The notes: generated by a model from the sequence alone, not told the origin. Positions 26,576 to 35,100 are shown, numbered from the stretch's first letter. The stretch: 64,000 nucleotides of DNA from Vibrio splendidus (GCF_001557875.1 NZ_LNRF01000001.1:682001-746000), one strand, 5' to 3'. Numbers and translations: made by a program.

Positions 26576-27349
26576 ATGAATACGAGCATGTTGTCTGAAA
26601 ATTTGCAAGCCGAAGCACTTATTGAAGATGTTGACCAGGGATTGTTTTACCCTGTCTTTCAACCGATAACTAATGGCAATGGAACTGTCGGTGCTGAGGT
26701 TTTATTACGTTGGGAAAGAGGGCATGACGTTGAATCGTCAATCCGCTGTCTATTAGACTCTGAGAAGATTGCATGGTTTACACAAAAATTCTTACTCGCT
26801 GTGTCGAAAGAGCTTTTGTCTCGTAAGACTGATATAGAGTTTCTAACGATTAATATCTCTCCATTACATGTTTTGAGCTTTACTTTTATTCGTGATATTT
26901 ACCCAATTTGGCAGGCATGCAATAAGTTAGGTATCACCCTTTGGATTGAGATTACAGAAAATGAACAATATCCAGAAGGTATAGATAAGAAACGGATGGT
27001 CTCACAGTTTGGAGTATGTCGAGGCCTTGGGATTAAGATTGCGTTAGACGATTATGGCAGCGGATATAACGTTGGTGAAGCTCTACTTCGTGTAGTTAAA
27101 CCAAACGTGTTAAAGATTGATAGGTCTTTAATGAGAAACAGGAGTGAGCATTCGGCTTTTTGGGAGCGTCTTAGGTTTTTATCTCGAAAATATCAAATTG
27201 AATTGCTGTCAGAAGGGATTGAAAGTTATGAAGACCTGCGTTTTGCCAAGGCACAGGGCATAGCTTACTTCCAAGGGTATTACTTGGGTAAGCCGGGCTC
27301 ACTGAATCAGTTGTCAAAAAAACATACAGCATATTGCTCATCTCCTTAA
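26576..27349 (+). CDS. stand-alone EAL-domain protein (c-di-GMP phosphodiesterase-like)
   Basis: About 257 residues, all EAL domain, no membrane segment. The signature is E-V-L instead of E-A-L (GAEVLLRWERG), and the other metal and catalytic positions are kept: Asn in NISPL, Glu in EITENEQ, Asp-Asp in LDDYGSGYN, Lys in VLKIDRSL and Glu in LSEGIES. Activity is therefore possible. The ATG at 26576 has AGAGG 7 nt upstream and is preferred over TTG 26570. It is divergent from the HTH gene. No sensory domain is attached, so control is probably transcriptional or by partners. Confidence 0.88.
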   Translation: MNTSMLSENLQAEALIEDVDQGLFYPVFQPITNGNGTVGAEVLLRWERGHDVESSIRCLLDSEKIAWFTQKFLLAVSKELLSRKTDIEFLTINISPLHVLSFTFIRDIYPIWQACNKLGITLWIEITENEQYPEGIDKKRMVSQFGVCRGLGIKIALDDYGSGYNVGEALLRVVKPNVLKIDRSLMRNRSEHSAFWERLRFLSRKYQIELLSEGIESYEDLRFAKAQGIAYFQGYYLGKPGSLNQLSKKHTAYCSSP

Positions 27350-27642
27350 ATGTAGTTTTGGGTTCATTGTGTTTATTGAACCGTAAGGGGACTTGGAGCT
27401 GAAGTTGAATTTTGTTGGTTGTTATAGCAAGAAAATATTGATGCTGTTGGATAACAAAGGGGCGATATTAGTTTGTCTGGCATCATCGTCGTTAGCTTCT
27501 AAGATTGTAGATCTACTAGAACATATTGTGACTCTAACATTTTACCTATGTCTACTTAGTATCAAGTGTTTAATAGCTGCCAGTTTATCTATTTATAACC
27601 ATTTGTTAGCATTGGGACAAACTACAAAACATTGGAATCGTT

Positions 27643-29499
27643 ATGTCGCAGTCACCTCTAGATCGAAAGGCTTCAGAGCAAGCTCCTTCCTTATCTCAAA
27701 TCAACGTGTTTCCGGTTAAATCAGTAGGCGGAATTGCGCTTTCGTCTGCTTGGGTTGAAAAGCAGGGTCTAACTTTTGACAGACGTTTCATGCTGGCATT
27801 AGCTGACGGTTCAATGGTTACCGCGCGTAAATATCCGAAAATGGTCAAGGTGTCTTCAAGCTTGCAGCCAGATGGTTTGATTTTTACTTACGAAGGCAAA
27901 GAGCCGCTGCGCCTCAAGTATGCAAACTTCAAGATGCAAGAAGCACCAGCAACGGTGTGGAAAGACAGCTTCACGGCATACACGACATGTGATGAAGCCG
28001 ATGATTGGTTTAGTGATGTGTTGGGCGTGCGTGTTGAATTACTGTTTTCGGGTGAACAATCGAATCGTGTTCGTGAAAAGTTGGGTCATAACGTGAGCTT
28101 TGCCGACGGCTATCCAATGTTAATCATCAGCCAAGCTTCTCTTGATGAGTTGAATCGTCGCAGCCCTGAAACCCATTCAATGGATCAGTTCCGTACCAAC
28201 TTTGTTATTTCAAATACAGAAGCCTTTGCTGAAGATGGCTGGAAGCGTATCCGAATTGGTGAGGTTGAATTCGAAGCGGTGAAGCCTTGTGAGCGCTGTA
28301 TCCTAACGACAGTCGATGTTGAGAGTGGCGAATTTAGAACGACAAAAGAGCCGCTCAATACTTTTTCTAAATTCAGAGCTAATGAACGCGGTGGTGTTTT
28401 CTTTGGCCAGAACCTTGTGGCGAAAAATGAAGGCCTGGTGAAAGCGGGTGACGTGGTGGAAGTACTCGAAACCAAAGAGAAAGAGCACTATGAAGACACA
28501 TGGGTAGAGTCGCTGCACTTAACTTGTGTCGAGCGTGAAGAGATCGCTCGAGACTTTACAACTTTCTGGCTAGAGCCAGCGAAAGAGAACCATTCATTAC
28601 CAAGCTATCAGCCGGGGCAGCACCTACCGATTGAAATGGTGATTAATGGCGAGAAAGTGTCTCGTCGTTACACACTATCTTCTAGCCCATCTCGTGTAGG
28701 TCGCTTAGCTATTTCTGTGAAGCGAGTGGACGATGGTCAAATCTCAAACTGGCTCAATGATCACTTCCAAGTAGGTGACACGCTTGTTGCTCAAAATCCA
28801 GATGGCGCTTTCTATTTAGAAGAAAATCCAACGCACCCACTACTGCTTTTGTCTGCGGGTAGCGGTATTACGCCAATGTTGTCGATGCTTCGTTATTTGG
28901 CCGACCATGGTCAGATTGATGATGTGGTTTTCTATCACCAATGCAGCAGCGAAGAAGACATTCCTTATCAAGCTGAGATCGATAAGATTGCCAACGAGCA
29001 TGCAGGTTTACGTGTGATTTATTCGCTAAGCCAACCAGCTAAAGAGTGGGATGGTTTATCTGGACGTTTGGGCGTGTCTCATGTCGCTAAAATTGAAGAG
29101 TTACACAAACGTCAGGCCTTCGTGTGTGGCCCTGATGGCTTCATGGATAATGCTAAGAAACTGTTGATTCAAATGGGGCTTAATCCTCAGCACTACCACC
29201 AAGAAGCGTTTGGTGTTGCTCAGTCTACTGAAGAGGCTGTGAAACAACTGCAGTTAAGTGTGAACGGTTACCTGTTTGAAGGTAATAACCAATCAACCCT
29301 GCTAGAGCAAGCTGAGTCGGCCGGTGTGTCTATCGCTTCTAGCTGTCGTGCTGGTTTCTGTGGCGCTTGTAAAGTGACCCTTGAGTCTGGGCAAGTTCAC
29401 CAACCTGATGTGCCTGCATTACAAGAGCATGAGCGCAACATGGGGCAGATACTGGCGTGTTGCAGTGTGCCTCAAACTGATATCGAAGTTGTGGATTAA
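27643..29499 (+). CDS. MOSC - flavin reductase - 2Fe-2S ferredoxin fusion (YcbX-like)
   Basis: 618 residues in three parts. Residues ~15-275 are MOSC_N plus MOSC (INVFPVKSVGGIAL, DRRFMLA, FRTNFVIS, KPCERCILTTVD with the molybdenum-cofactor Cys). Residues ~285-525 are a ferredoxin-NADP reductase module (SRRYTLSSSP for FAD, SAGSGITPMLSMLRYL for NAD(P), FVCGPDGFM). Residues ~535-618 are a plant-type ferredoxin (SSCRAGFCGACKV with C-x4-C-x2-C and a later Cys in ILACCS). E. coli YcbX has MOSC plus ferredoxin only and reduces N-hydroxylated compounds with help of a separate reductase. This form carries its own reductase. No strong Shine-Dalgarno is seen. Confidence 0.9.
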   Translation: MSQSPLDRKASEQAPSLSQINVFPVKSVGGIALSSAWVEKQGLTFDRRFMLALADGSMVTARKYPKMVKVSSSLQPDGLIFTYEGKEPLRLKYANFKMQEAPATVWKDSFTAYTTCDEADDWFSDVLGVRVELLFSGEQSNRVREKLGHNVSFADGYPMLIISQASLDELNRRSPETHSMDQFRTNFVISNTEAFAEDGWKRIRIGEVEFEAVKPCERCILTTVDVESGEFRTTKEPLNTFSKFRANERGGVFFGQNLVAKNEGLVKAGDVVEVLETKEKEHYEDTWVESLHLTCVEREEIARDFTTFWLEPAKENHSLPSYQPGQHLPIEMVINGEKVSRRYTLSSSPSRVGRLAISVKRVDDGQISNWLNDHFQVGDTLVAQNPDGAFYLEENPTHPLLLLSAGSGITPMLSMLRYLADHGQIDDVVFYHQCSSEEDIPYQAEIDKIANEHAGLRVIYSLSQPAKEWDGLSGRLGVSHVAKIEELHKRQAFVCGPDGFMDNAKKLLIQMGLNPQHYHQEAFGVAQSTEEAVKQLQLSVNGYLFEGNNQSTLLEQAESAGVSIASSCRAGFCGACKVTLESGQVHQPDVPALQEHERNMGQILACCSVPQTDIEVVD

Positions 29500-29534
29500 C
29501 GACTCGTTAGGTCAAAAGGACAAGCACTAAACAG

Positions 29535-29574
29535 AAAAGGCCGGAAGCTCACTAAAATGAATTTCTGGCCTTTT
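29535..29574. terminator. bidirectional terminator between the MOSC fusion and nadE
   Basis: AAAAGGCCGGAA (29535-29546) pairs with TTCTGGCCTTTT (29563-29574) with one mismatch. It lies between two convergent stop codons. Confidence 0.88.
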
Positions 29575-29597
29575 GGATTCTGAGATTAATTCAAAAA

Positions 29598-30428
29598 TTA
29601 ATCGTAGATCGTTGGGATTGGTTGACGCTTGTGCTGTGTCGCTTTGTAGATGTTTACTAAGCGATCGGATACGTCTTGAGGTACTTCTTTACCTTCAAGG
29701 AAATCATCGATTTGGTCATAAGAAAGGTTCAGTGCAGCTTCATCCGCTTTCTGTGGATCAAGCTCTTCGAGATCCGCGGTTGGTACTTTCTTAACAAGTT
29801 GCTCTGGAGCACCTAGTGTTGCAGCAAGTTCACGAACTTGACGTTTGTTCAGGCCGAACAAAGGTGCTAAATCACAGGCGCCATCACCGTGTTTAGTGTA
29901 GAAGCCTGTGATGTTTTCCGCTGAGTGGTCGGTGCCGATTACAAGGCCGCCAACGTACCCCGCAATTTCGTATTGTGCGATCATGCGAGCGCGAGCTTTC
30001 ACATTACCTTTCACAAAGTCGATTTTTGCTGAATCTGTTGGTAGCAAGCCTGTATCTTCAAGCGCAACGTGAGATGCAGCGTGAAGCCCATCAACACCTG
30101 CTTTAATGTTTACGGAAACAGATTGAGAAGGCTGAATAAAAGACAGAGCAAGCTGTGCTTCGTCTTCATCTTTTTGTTCGCCGTAAGGTAGGCGAACGGC
30201 GATGAATTGGTAGTCGTTGCTGCCAGTGCTTTCGTTCAGGCCGTCGATTGCCATTTGCGCTAAACGACCACAGGTAGTCGAATCCACGCCGCCACTGATA
30301 CCAAGGATCAGAGACTTGCAGCCTGACTGCTGAAGTTTCGTTTTGATAAAGTCCACACGACGAGTCACTTCGAAGTGAGGGTCAATTGAAGGTAGTACGC
30401 GCATTTCGTCACGAATTAACTGTTCCAT
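29598..30428 (-). CDS. nadE: ammonia-dependent NAD synthetase
   Basis: 276 residues, the size of the single-domain, ammonia-dependent form. It amidates nicotinate adenine dinucleotide to NAD with ATP. The P-loop [14 protein letters not shown] lies near residue 45. [25 protein letters not shown] and [12 protein letters not shown] are diagnostic. AGGAAAGGA precedes the ATG. It is divergent from a nadD-like gene, which acts one step earlier in the same pathway, across 109 bp holding a perfect palindrome. Confidence 0.96.
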   Translation of the reverse strand: MEQLIRDEMRVLPSIDPHFEVTRRVDFIKTKLQQSGCKSLILGISGGVDSTTCGRLAQMAIDGLNESTGSNDYQFIAVRLPYGEQKDEDEAQLALSFIQPSQSVSVNIKAGVDGLHAASHVALEDTGLLPTDSAKIDFVKGNVKARARMIAQYEIAGYVGGLVIGTDHSAENITGFYTKHGDGACDLAPLFGLNKRQVRELAATLGAPEQLVKKVPTADLEELDPQKADEAALNLSYDQIDDFLEGKEVPQDVSDRLVNIYKATQHKRQPIPTIYD

Positions 30429-30476
30429 TCGTATTCCTTTCCTGCAAGCAAATTAAAAATCTAGTGTTATCATACC

Positions 30477-30492
30477 TAAATCATCTGATTTA
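30477..30492. promoter_or_regulatory. palindrome in the nadE / nadD-like intergenic region
   Basis: TAAATCA-TC-TGATTTA is a perfect 7-2-7 inverted repeat in the 109-bp gap shared by the two divergent NAD genes. It does not match the NrtR, NadR or NiaR motifs I know. A shared operator is a fair guess. Confidence 0.45.
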
Positions 30493-30537
30493 AAAACCTC
30501 TTTGCACAAGCTTAGAAAGAGAAGGCAGTAATTAATA

Positions 30538-31059
30538 ATGGAAAAAATAGCCATTTTCGGTAGTGCGTTTAATCCACCGAGCTTAGGGCACAAAAGTGTG
30601 ATTGATTCGTTGGCTCACTTTGACAAAATTCTACTGGTTCCAAGTATTGCCCATGCTTGGGGAAAAGAGATGCTAGACTTTGATACGAGATGTCAGTTAG
30701 TTAACGCATTTATTAGCGATCTTTCACTGGATCAAGTTGAGCTTTCTTTGATCGAAAAGAGCCTATTTATTCCAGGTGAAAGCGTAACGACTTATGCAGT
30801 GCTCAGTGAGCTTCAAAAGTTACATCGTGACGCTGAACTGACGTTTGTTATTGGCCCAGATAACTTCTTTAAGTTCTCATCTTTCTATAAATCAGATGAG
30901 ATTACCGAGCAGTGGTCTGTAATGGCTTGCCCTGAAAAAGTCAAAATTCGTAGCACAGACATACGTAATGCGTTGATAAGTGGAAGCGATGTGGCAAAAC
31001 TGAGTACAAAGTCAGTTACAAAGATGTTGCAAGATAGTGGACTGTATCAGATAATGTAA
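30538..31059 (+). CDS. nicotinate/nicotinamide mononucleotide adenylyltransferase-like protein
   Basis: 173 residues, shorter than housekeeping NadD (~210). The nucleotidyltransferase signatures are present: GSAFNPPSLGHKSV (the GxFxPxHxGH-type motif, here with G-H) at residues 8-21 and KIRSTDIRNALISG (the ISSTxxR motif) near residue 140. It would join ATP and NaMN or NMN, giving NaAD, the substrate of the neighbouring NadE. The FVIGPDNFFKF motif agrees with the family. It might be a second NadD or an NMN-specific enzyme. Confidence 0.82.
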   Translation: MEKIAIFGSAFNPPSLGHKSVIDSLAHFDKILLVPSIAHAWGKEMLDFDTRCQLVNAFISDLSLDQVELSLIEKSLFIPGESVTTYAVLSELQKLHRDAELTFVIGPDNFFKFSSFYKSDEITEQWSVMACPEKVKIRSTDIRNALISGSDVAKLSTKSVTKMLQDSGLYQIM

Positions 31060-31086
31060 GTTCACTAATCAAGAGGTCAGAGGACT

Positions 31087-31572
31087 ATGCTAAAGCGCGT
31101 AATACCAGCGACGATGATCATTGCAGCATGCAGTTTACCTGCTCATGCTGAGTGTGACTTTTTTAGCTTAGATTCGATCATGCTGACCTCTGATGATGAA
31201 AATAGCTGTCTAGATTTCTCTACAAGCCTTGAATCTTTCGGTCAACGCATGATGGAAATCAGTGGTCTGAGTGATGATGAACCTGAAAGCACACCGGACT
31301 ATTGGTCTGACTGGGTTCTTCAAAGTAAAGACACGCCATTGCTGACACAAAGTATTGAATCAAACTATGTTGGTTTGGGTATGTGGTTTCCAGAAGATCT
31401 TGAAGATGAACAGTATGATATGTCGACCGAAGAGTGGTTGATGAATCATGGTCTTCAACTCAGCATCGGTTTTGGTGAGAAAGTGGAAGGGCAACCGCGC
31501 ATGCGCTTTGATTATCGTTGGCATGACTCGCGAGACGCTGACTTAATGATGCAGGTTGAATTGCCTTTCTAG
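31087..31572 (+). CDS. secreted hypothetical protein
   Basis: 161 residues. A clear Sec signal peptide (about residues 1-21, cut after AHA) and an acidic mature part with two cysteines near the start (CDFFSLDS and ENSCLDF) that may form a disulfide. The end (GFGEKVEGQPRMRFDYRWHD, DLMMQVELPF) looks like alternating beta strands, perhaps an outer-membrane edge or a small beta-sandwich. No family recognised. It lies 27 bp after the nadD-like stop codon with AGAGG before the ATG, so the two are probably co-transcribed. Confidence 0.78.
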   Translation: MLKRVIPATMIIAACSLPAHAECDFFSLDSIMLTSDDENSCLDFSTSLESFGQRMMEISGLSDDEPESTPDYWSDWVLQSKDTPLLTQSIESNYVGLGMWFPEDLEDEQYDMSTEEWLMNHGLQLSIGFGEKVEGQPRMRFDYRWHDSRDADLMMQVELPF

Positions 31573-31612
31573 ACTGTTAGATAGTTAACCTACGTTAAAA
31601 TGTTAAGAATTA

Positions 31613-31645
31613 AAAAAGCCGCAAAACTGAGTTTTGCGGCTTTTT
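31613..31645. terminator. bidirectional intrinsic terminator
   Basis: AAAAAGCCGCAAAAC (31613-31627), loop TGA, then the exact complement GTTTTGCGGCTTTTT (31631-31645). Confidence 0.95.
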
Positions 31646-31749
31646 AGCATCTGGTGTTTTTAGCTTGGTTCAAAAACTTGGGTGATAGAGCGACTTGAAG
31701 TTCGGCATCACTAGTCTAGTGAGTGAAAAACGGGGCTGGCTCTCTTTGC

Positions 31750-32376
31750 CTAGAGGTCTTCACCGAACACTAGCATGCACAGCTGTTCGAACTCTTCTTC
31801 TTTACCTGAGAACAAATCATCAATCACAAGTGCGCGTTTCTGACCAGATTGCATGCGCTTCTTCGCCTCGCGCATTACCATCACTAAGGTGTGTTCTTGC
31901 GGTAGGTTTGAGTCATCAATGTTCCATTGATTGAATCGCTGAGACAAAGCACTTTCACAAAGCAGTGGTTTAAACGCCAATACTTCTTGCTTCAATACAG
32001 AAAGCATATCTTTAAACGCTTGCTCGGTATTGTTGGCATTTGAAGTACGAGCTTTGGTTAGCTCTAATTTTTCCAGTAACGCAGAAGAGAGGTTTGTTTG
32101 CGTGATGTAGCCCGCTTGTCTCGGGAATGAATCCGTCAAACGCACAGAAAAGTCGACGCGGTTAACCTGAGTGTTTGGAAAGTAGGTCAATGATGTTAGG
32201 CAGTCATATGGAATCCAGACGCTTTGTCCTGGTTCAACGGCATACTCTTGTTTACCTAGCTTTATCAAAACCAAGCCACTTTGAACCGATACAAGGCTAT
32301 GCTTAAGTACTTTCTTGCGTGGTGTGATCACCAAGTGTGAAAAGTAAGCCGATGTATATTCAATAGCAAAGTTCAT
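31750..32376 (-). CDS. AraC-type cupin protein lacking a clear DNA-binding domain
   Basis: 208 residues. The N-terminal ~90 residues look like an AraC effector-binding cupin (LVSVQSGLVLIKLGKQEYAV, EPGQSVWIPYDCL). AraC regulators carry two helix-turn-helix units after this, of about 100 residues. Here the C-terminal region (residues 150-208) is too short and has only a loose resemblance to one unit (MVMREAKKRMQSG). It is either a truncated regulator or a cupin protein with another role. The opposite-strand acyltransferase gene starts 160 bp upstream of it. Confidence 0.65.
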   Translation of the reverse strand: MNFAIEYTSAYFSHLVITPRKKVLKHSLVSVQSGLVLIKLGKQEYAVEPGQSVWIPYDCLTSLTYFPNTQVNRVDFSVRLTDSFPRQAGYITQTNLSSALLEKLELTKARTSNANNTEQAFKDMLSVLKQEVLAFKPLLCESALSQRFNQWNIDDSNLPQEHTLVMVMREAKKRMQSGQKRALVIDDLFSGKEEEFEQLCMLVFGEDL

Positions 32377-32539
32377 AGATAGTACCTTAGTTTTGGGGCG
32401 TCAAGATTACCGTTAATCTTCAAGAATGCCAACAATAACAGGGGATTTTCGATGTTTCTGGTCTGACCTTGTCAAAAGTATGGGCTCTGTAGCTGCGAGA
32501 AGTCAAAACAACGCGTAGAATGAGCCAGCTTTTTATTAT

Positions 32540-33658
32540 ATGAATGAAAAAATGACCTCTCCAACCGATCCATATGTTGATATTCGTCCTTACGGCGATG
32601 ATGAAATTCCAGCGGCACTAAACCGTCTTATTAATGATGAAGAATTTATCAGTGCAATCTTGCATTACCGTTTTTCAAACCATGCGTCTTGGTTCAAAGC
32701 ATTAATGAGCCCGATTTTGCGCGTGTACTTAAAAATGAAATGGAGCAAGCTGACCAGCGTTGAATCCATTCAGATTGAAGTGAAAAAGTACTTACGTGAC
32801 ACGCTAGCGAAAACCACTAGAGGTGTAACGTACACTGGTGTTGAGTCACTGGATGCGAATCAAGCTTATCTGTTTGTATCAAACCATCGTGACATTGCTA
32901 TGGATCCTGCGTTGGTAAACTACGCTCTGCATCAAAATAATCATCAGACTTGTCGTATCGCTATTGGTGACAACCTGCTGAAGAAGCCATGTGCGACGGA
33001 ATTGATGCGTTTAAACAAGAGCTTCATCGTAAAGCGTTCTTTGAAAGGACCGCGTGAGATGATGAAAGCACTAGGGCAGCTGTCTTCTTACATTAAGCAT
33101 TCTCTAGAAACGGGCAACTCAATCTGGATCGCTCAAAAGGAAGGTCGCGCTAAAGACGGTAACGATTTTACCGAGCCAGCAATCTTGAAAATGTTTCACG
33201 TTGAAGGACGTAAGCAAAAAATTGCTTTCCCTGAATACGTGAAGTCATTGAAGATCGTTCCTGTGGCTATTTCTTACGAGAATGACCCATGTGATATGGC
33301 TAAAGCGATAGAGCTTTTTGAAAAAGACGTAAACGGCAGTTACGAAAAGGGTGAATTTGAAGATATCGAAAGTATCATTCAAGGTATCATCGGTAATAAA
33401 GGTCGTGTTCATGTCGGTTTCGGTCAGGTTATCGACCAAGATTTTGATACGCCAGAAGCATTGGCTGAAGAGATCGATCGTCAGATCCACGATAACTACA
33501 AGCTGTTCCCAGTTAACTTGCTAGCAGCGGAAAGAGAAGACGAGTCGATTACCGCTGCGGTTAAGCAAGAGTTTGAAGAGAAGTTATCGACTTTGCCACA
33601 AGGCGCTCGTCAATACTTGATCGATAGCTATGCGAACCCAGTGAAGAATATCGGCTAA
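32540..33658 (+). CDS. PlsC-type glycerol(-phosphate) acyltransferase-like protein
   Basis: 372 residues. The acyltransferase core is at residues ~110-260: VSNHRDIAMDPALVN (motif I), KSFIVKRSLKG, IAQKEGRAKDGND (motif III, usually EGTRS) and IVPVAISYENDP (motif IV). The His and Asp of motif I are separated by five residues rather than the usual four. The motifs fit 1-acylglycerol-3-phosphate acyltransferase relatives that add an acyl chain to phospholipid precursors at the inner membrane. No long membrane segment. About 100 extra residues lie at each end, of unknown function. Confidence 0.8.
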   Translation: MNEKMTSPTDPYVDIRPYGDDEIPAALNRLINDEEFISAILHYRFSNHASWFKALMSPILRVYLKMKWSKLTSVESIQIEVKKYLRDTLAKTTRGVTYTGVESLDANQAYLFVSNHRDIAMDPALVNYALHQNNHQTCRIAIGDNLLKKPCATELMRLNKSFIVKRSLKGPREMMKALGQLSSYIKHSLETGNSIWIAQKEGRAKDGNDFTEPAILKMFHVEGRKQKIAFPEYVKSLKIVPVAISYENDPCDMAKAIELFEKDVNGSYEKGEFEDIESIIQGIIGNKGRVHVGFGQVIDQDFDTPEALAEEIDRQIHDNYKLFPVNLLAAEREDESITAAVKQEFEEKLSTLPQGARQYLIDSYANPVKNIG

Positions 33659-33692
33659 CGAGTGTTAGCAAACAAGTTCACTGATGGAACTG

Positions 33693-33718
33693 AAAAAGGA
33701 GCCTTAGGCTCCTTTTTT
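33693..33718 (+). terminator. intrinsic terminator
   Basis: AAAAAGGAGCC (33693-33703), loop TTA, GGCTCCTTTTTT. It ends the acyltransferase gene and may also serve the convergent repeat-protein gene. Confidence 0.93.
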
Positions 33719-33760
33719 GTTGCTGGTCATCTGCTTTTAAGACCTAAAGTTTAGGTTGAA

Positions 33761-34360
33761 CTATCGAGCGACGGCGCCACCGAGTTCTAGGTTTGTTGGC
33801 CAAGTCGTAACGTTGTTGCCACCTAGGTATATATTGCCTTTTACTGTCATGGTGTCGGGAAACGTTGTCACTCCAGAACCACCTATATATAAGTCACCAT
33901 CAATGACTATCCCGTTTGGTAGCTCTGTCAAAGGCGTACGAATCACGCTCAGATCTCCTTTCACTCTAAAGCCATTGGGTAGCCTCTGAAGTGGAGTGTC
34001 AGTGAAATTAATGAACCCGCCGACTCTTACGCCTTTTGGCCAGCTGGTGATTTTGCTGCCAATTAAGTCGGCGTAGCCTTTTATTTTAACTCCAGTCGGA
34101 ACTCGAGAGAGCTGGCTGTTAGACGCTTTGAGGCTACCGTTAACTTCTAAGCCTTTAGGCAGGCGAGTGATCGCCGTGTTTTCTATATTTAGATTGCCAT
34201 CAACGATTAACCCAGTGGGTAGTGAGGTGTAAGGCTTATTTCGTAAATATAAGTTTCCGTAATTATCCAGATGGTTCAATATTTGATACTGATCGAGTGG
34301 TTCTGCAGTCACATTTGTTATGGTTAAAGAACCAATAATAAGTGCAATTATTCGGAGCAT
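33761..34360 (-). CDS. secreted leucine-rich-like repeat protein
   Basis: 199 residues. A signal peptide (about residues 1-19, ending VTAEP) leads into about eight tandem 20-residue units with the pattern x-L-P-x-G-L-x-V-x-G-x-L-x-I-x-x-T-x-I-x. Examples are SLPTGLIVDGNLNIENTAIT, RLPKGLEVNGSLKASNSQLS and ELPNGIVIDGDLYIGGSGVT. Such repeats form a regular curved or beta-helical solenoid and are known in phage and bacterial proteins. Binding partner unknown. No output domain follows and the repeats run to the end. It is convergent with the acyltransferase gene and divergent from a DUF1496 gene. Confidence 0.82.
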   Translation of the reverse strand: MLRIIALIIGSLTITNVTAEPLDQYQILNHLDNYGNLYLRNKPYTSLPTGLIVDGNLNIENTAITRLPKGLEVNGSLKASNSQLSRVPTGVKIKGYADLIGSKITSWPKGVRVGGFINFTDTPLQRLPNGFRVKGDLSVIRTPLTELPNGIVIDGDLYIGGSGVTTFPDTMTVKGNIYLGGNNVTTWPTNLELGGAVAR

Positions 34361-34461
34361 AATGGGCTTCTTATTACGATAGACGTTAACACTATAATGA
34401 AAAAATTATCCTCGCATAGTGTTTTACTCATTTGTTGGTAGGTAAAAAGGATTAAGAGACA

Positions 34462-34764
34462 ATGAAAGGTAAATCTTTGATTCGAATGAAGCGTGAAATT
34501 TTGAAAATTTTTGTGATTTTATCCGCGTTGCTGTGCTCAATATCAGCAAGTGCTAATAAAATAATATCAACGCCTGCAAAGGCGGCAGTCGTCGTCACTC
34601 AGAGTGGTTCACAGCAACGAGTTTGTTATTACAATGATAAGGCATATAGTGTCGGTGCTGTCGTTGAGGTATCAGGTGTTGTGATTAAATGTGCGGCTGA
34701 AAATGACTTTGAGACTAATGGTGCTCTAGGTTGGGTTGAAATAATAAAAAAAGACGAGCAGTAA
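34462..34764 (+). CDS. YnjH-like exported protein (DUF1496)
   Basis: 100 residues from the ATG at 34462 (an in-frame ATG at 34486 is also possible). A hydrophobic signal sequence (FVILSALLCSISASA) precedes a small domain with the DUF1496 signature RVCYYNDKAYSVGAVVEV and VIKCAAEN, whose two cysteines may form a disulfide in the periplasm. YnjH proteins have no known function. A terminator overlaps its stop codon. Confidence 0.82.
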   Translation: MKGKSLIRMKREILKIFVILSALLCSISASANKIISTPAKAAVVVTQSGSQQRVCYYNDKAYSVGAVVEVSGVVIKCAAENDFETNGALGWVEIIKKDEQ

Positions 34765-34775
34765 ACTCGTCTTTT
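34749..34775. terminator. terminator overlapping the DUF1496 stop codon
   Basis: AAAAGACGAG (34749-34758) pairs exactly with CTCGTCTTTT (34766-34775) across a 7-nt loop that includes the stop codon. Convergent with the next gene, so it can work both ways. Confidence 0.85.
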
Positions 34776-34800
34776 AATTGTATGTGTACAGGCGCTTATA

Positions 34801-35100
34801 TTAACGCGCTAGAGAGCGGGTCTTAAGTTCGAAAATAATCTTCTCGGCGCTGACTTCAAATTTAAAGCGTGCGTGCAATTCTGTGCTTTCTTCTGTCATC
34901 TCTGATGCTTCAAACTCAACATTGCTAGACACTTGCTTTGCTAACTCAACATACTTAGCGAATTCAGCTTCAATAAGGGCTTTAGAGTTACCGTAAACCG
35001 TTACTTCAGCAACATCGTCGCCTTCTTTGATGATGAAGCCAATTTCGCCTGCGCAACCGCAAGCCTCACATACATCATTGTTACCAATATCTTGGCTCAT
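34801..35100 (-). CDS. YfcZ/YiiS-family small protein (DUF406)
   Basis: 99 residues from the ATG at 35100, which has AGGATT upstream. The N-terminus contains CEACGCAGEIGFII with three close cysteines, then AEFAKYVELAKQVSSNVEFE and LHARFKFEVSAEKIIFELKTR, all in the order of E. coli YfcZ. The family is cytosolic and of unknown function. The cysteine cluster could bind a metal. The longer frame starting at 35142 has no support. Confidence 0.85.
   Translation of the reverse strand: MSQDIGNNDVCEACGCAGEIGFIIKEGDDVAEVTVYGNSKALIEAEFAKYVELAKQVSSNVEFEASEMTEESTELHARFKFEVSAEKIIFELKTRSLAR

Noticed and set aside
27393..27719. A 108-codon frame between the EAL and MOSC genes
   Set aside because: It overlaps the MOSC start by 77 bp in another frame, has no ribosome binding site and its translation shows no family-like pattern. 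Treated as chance.
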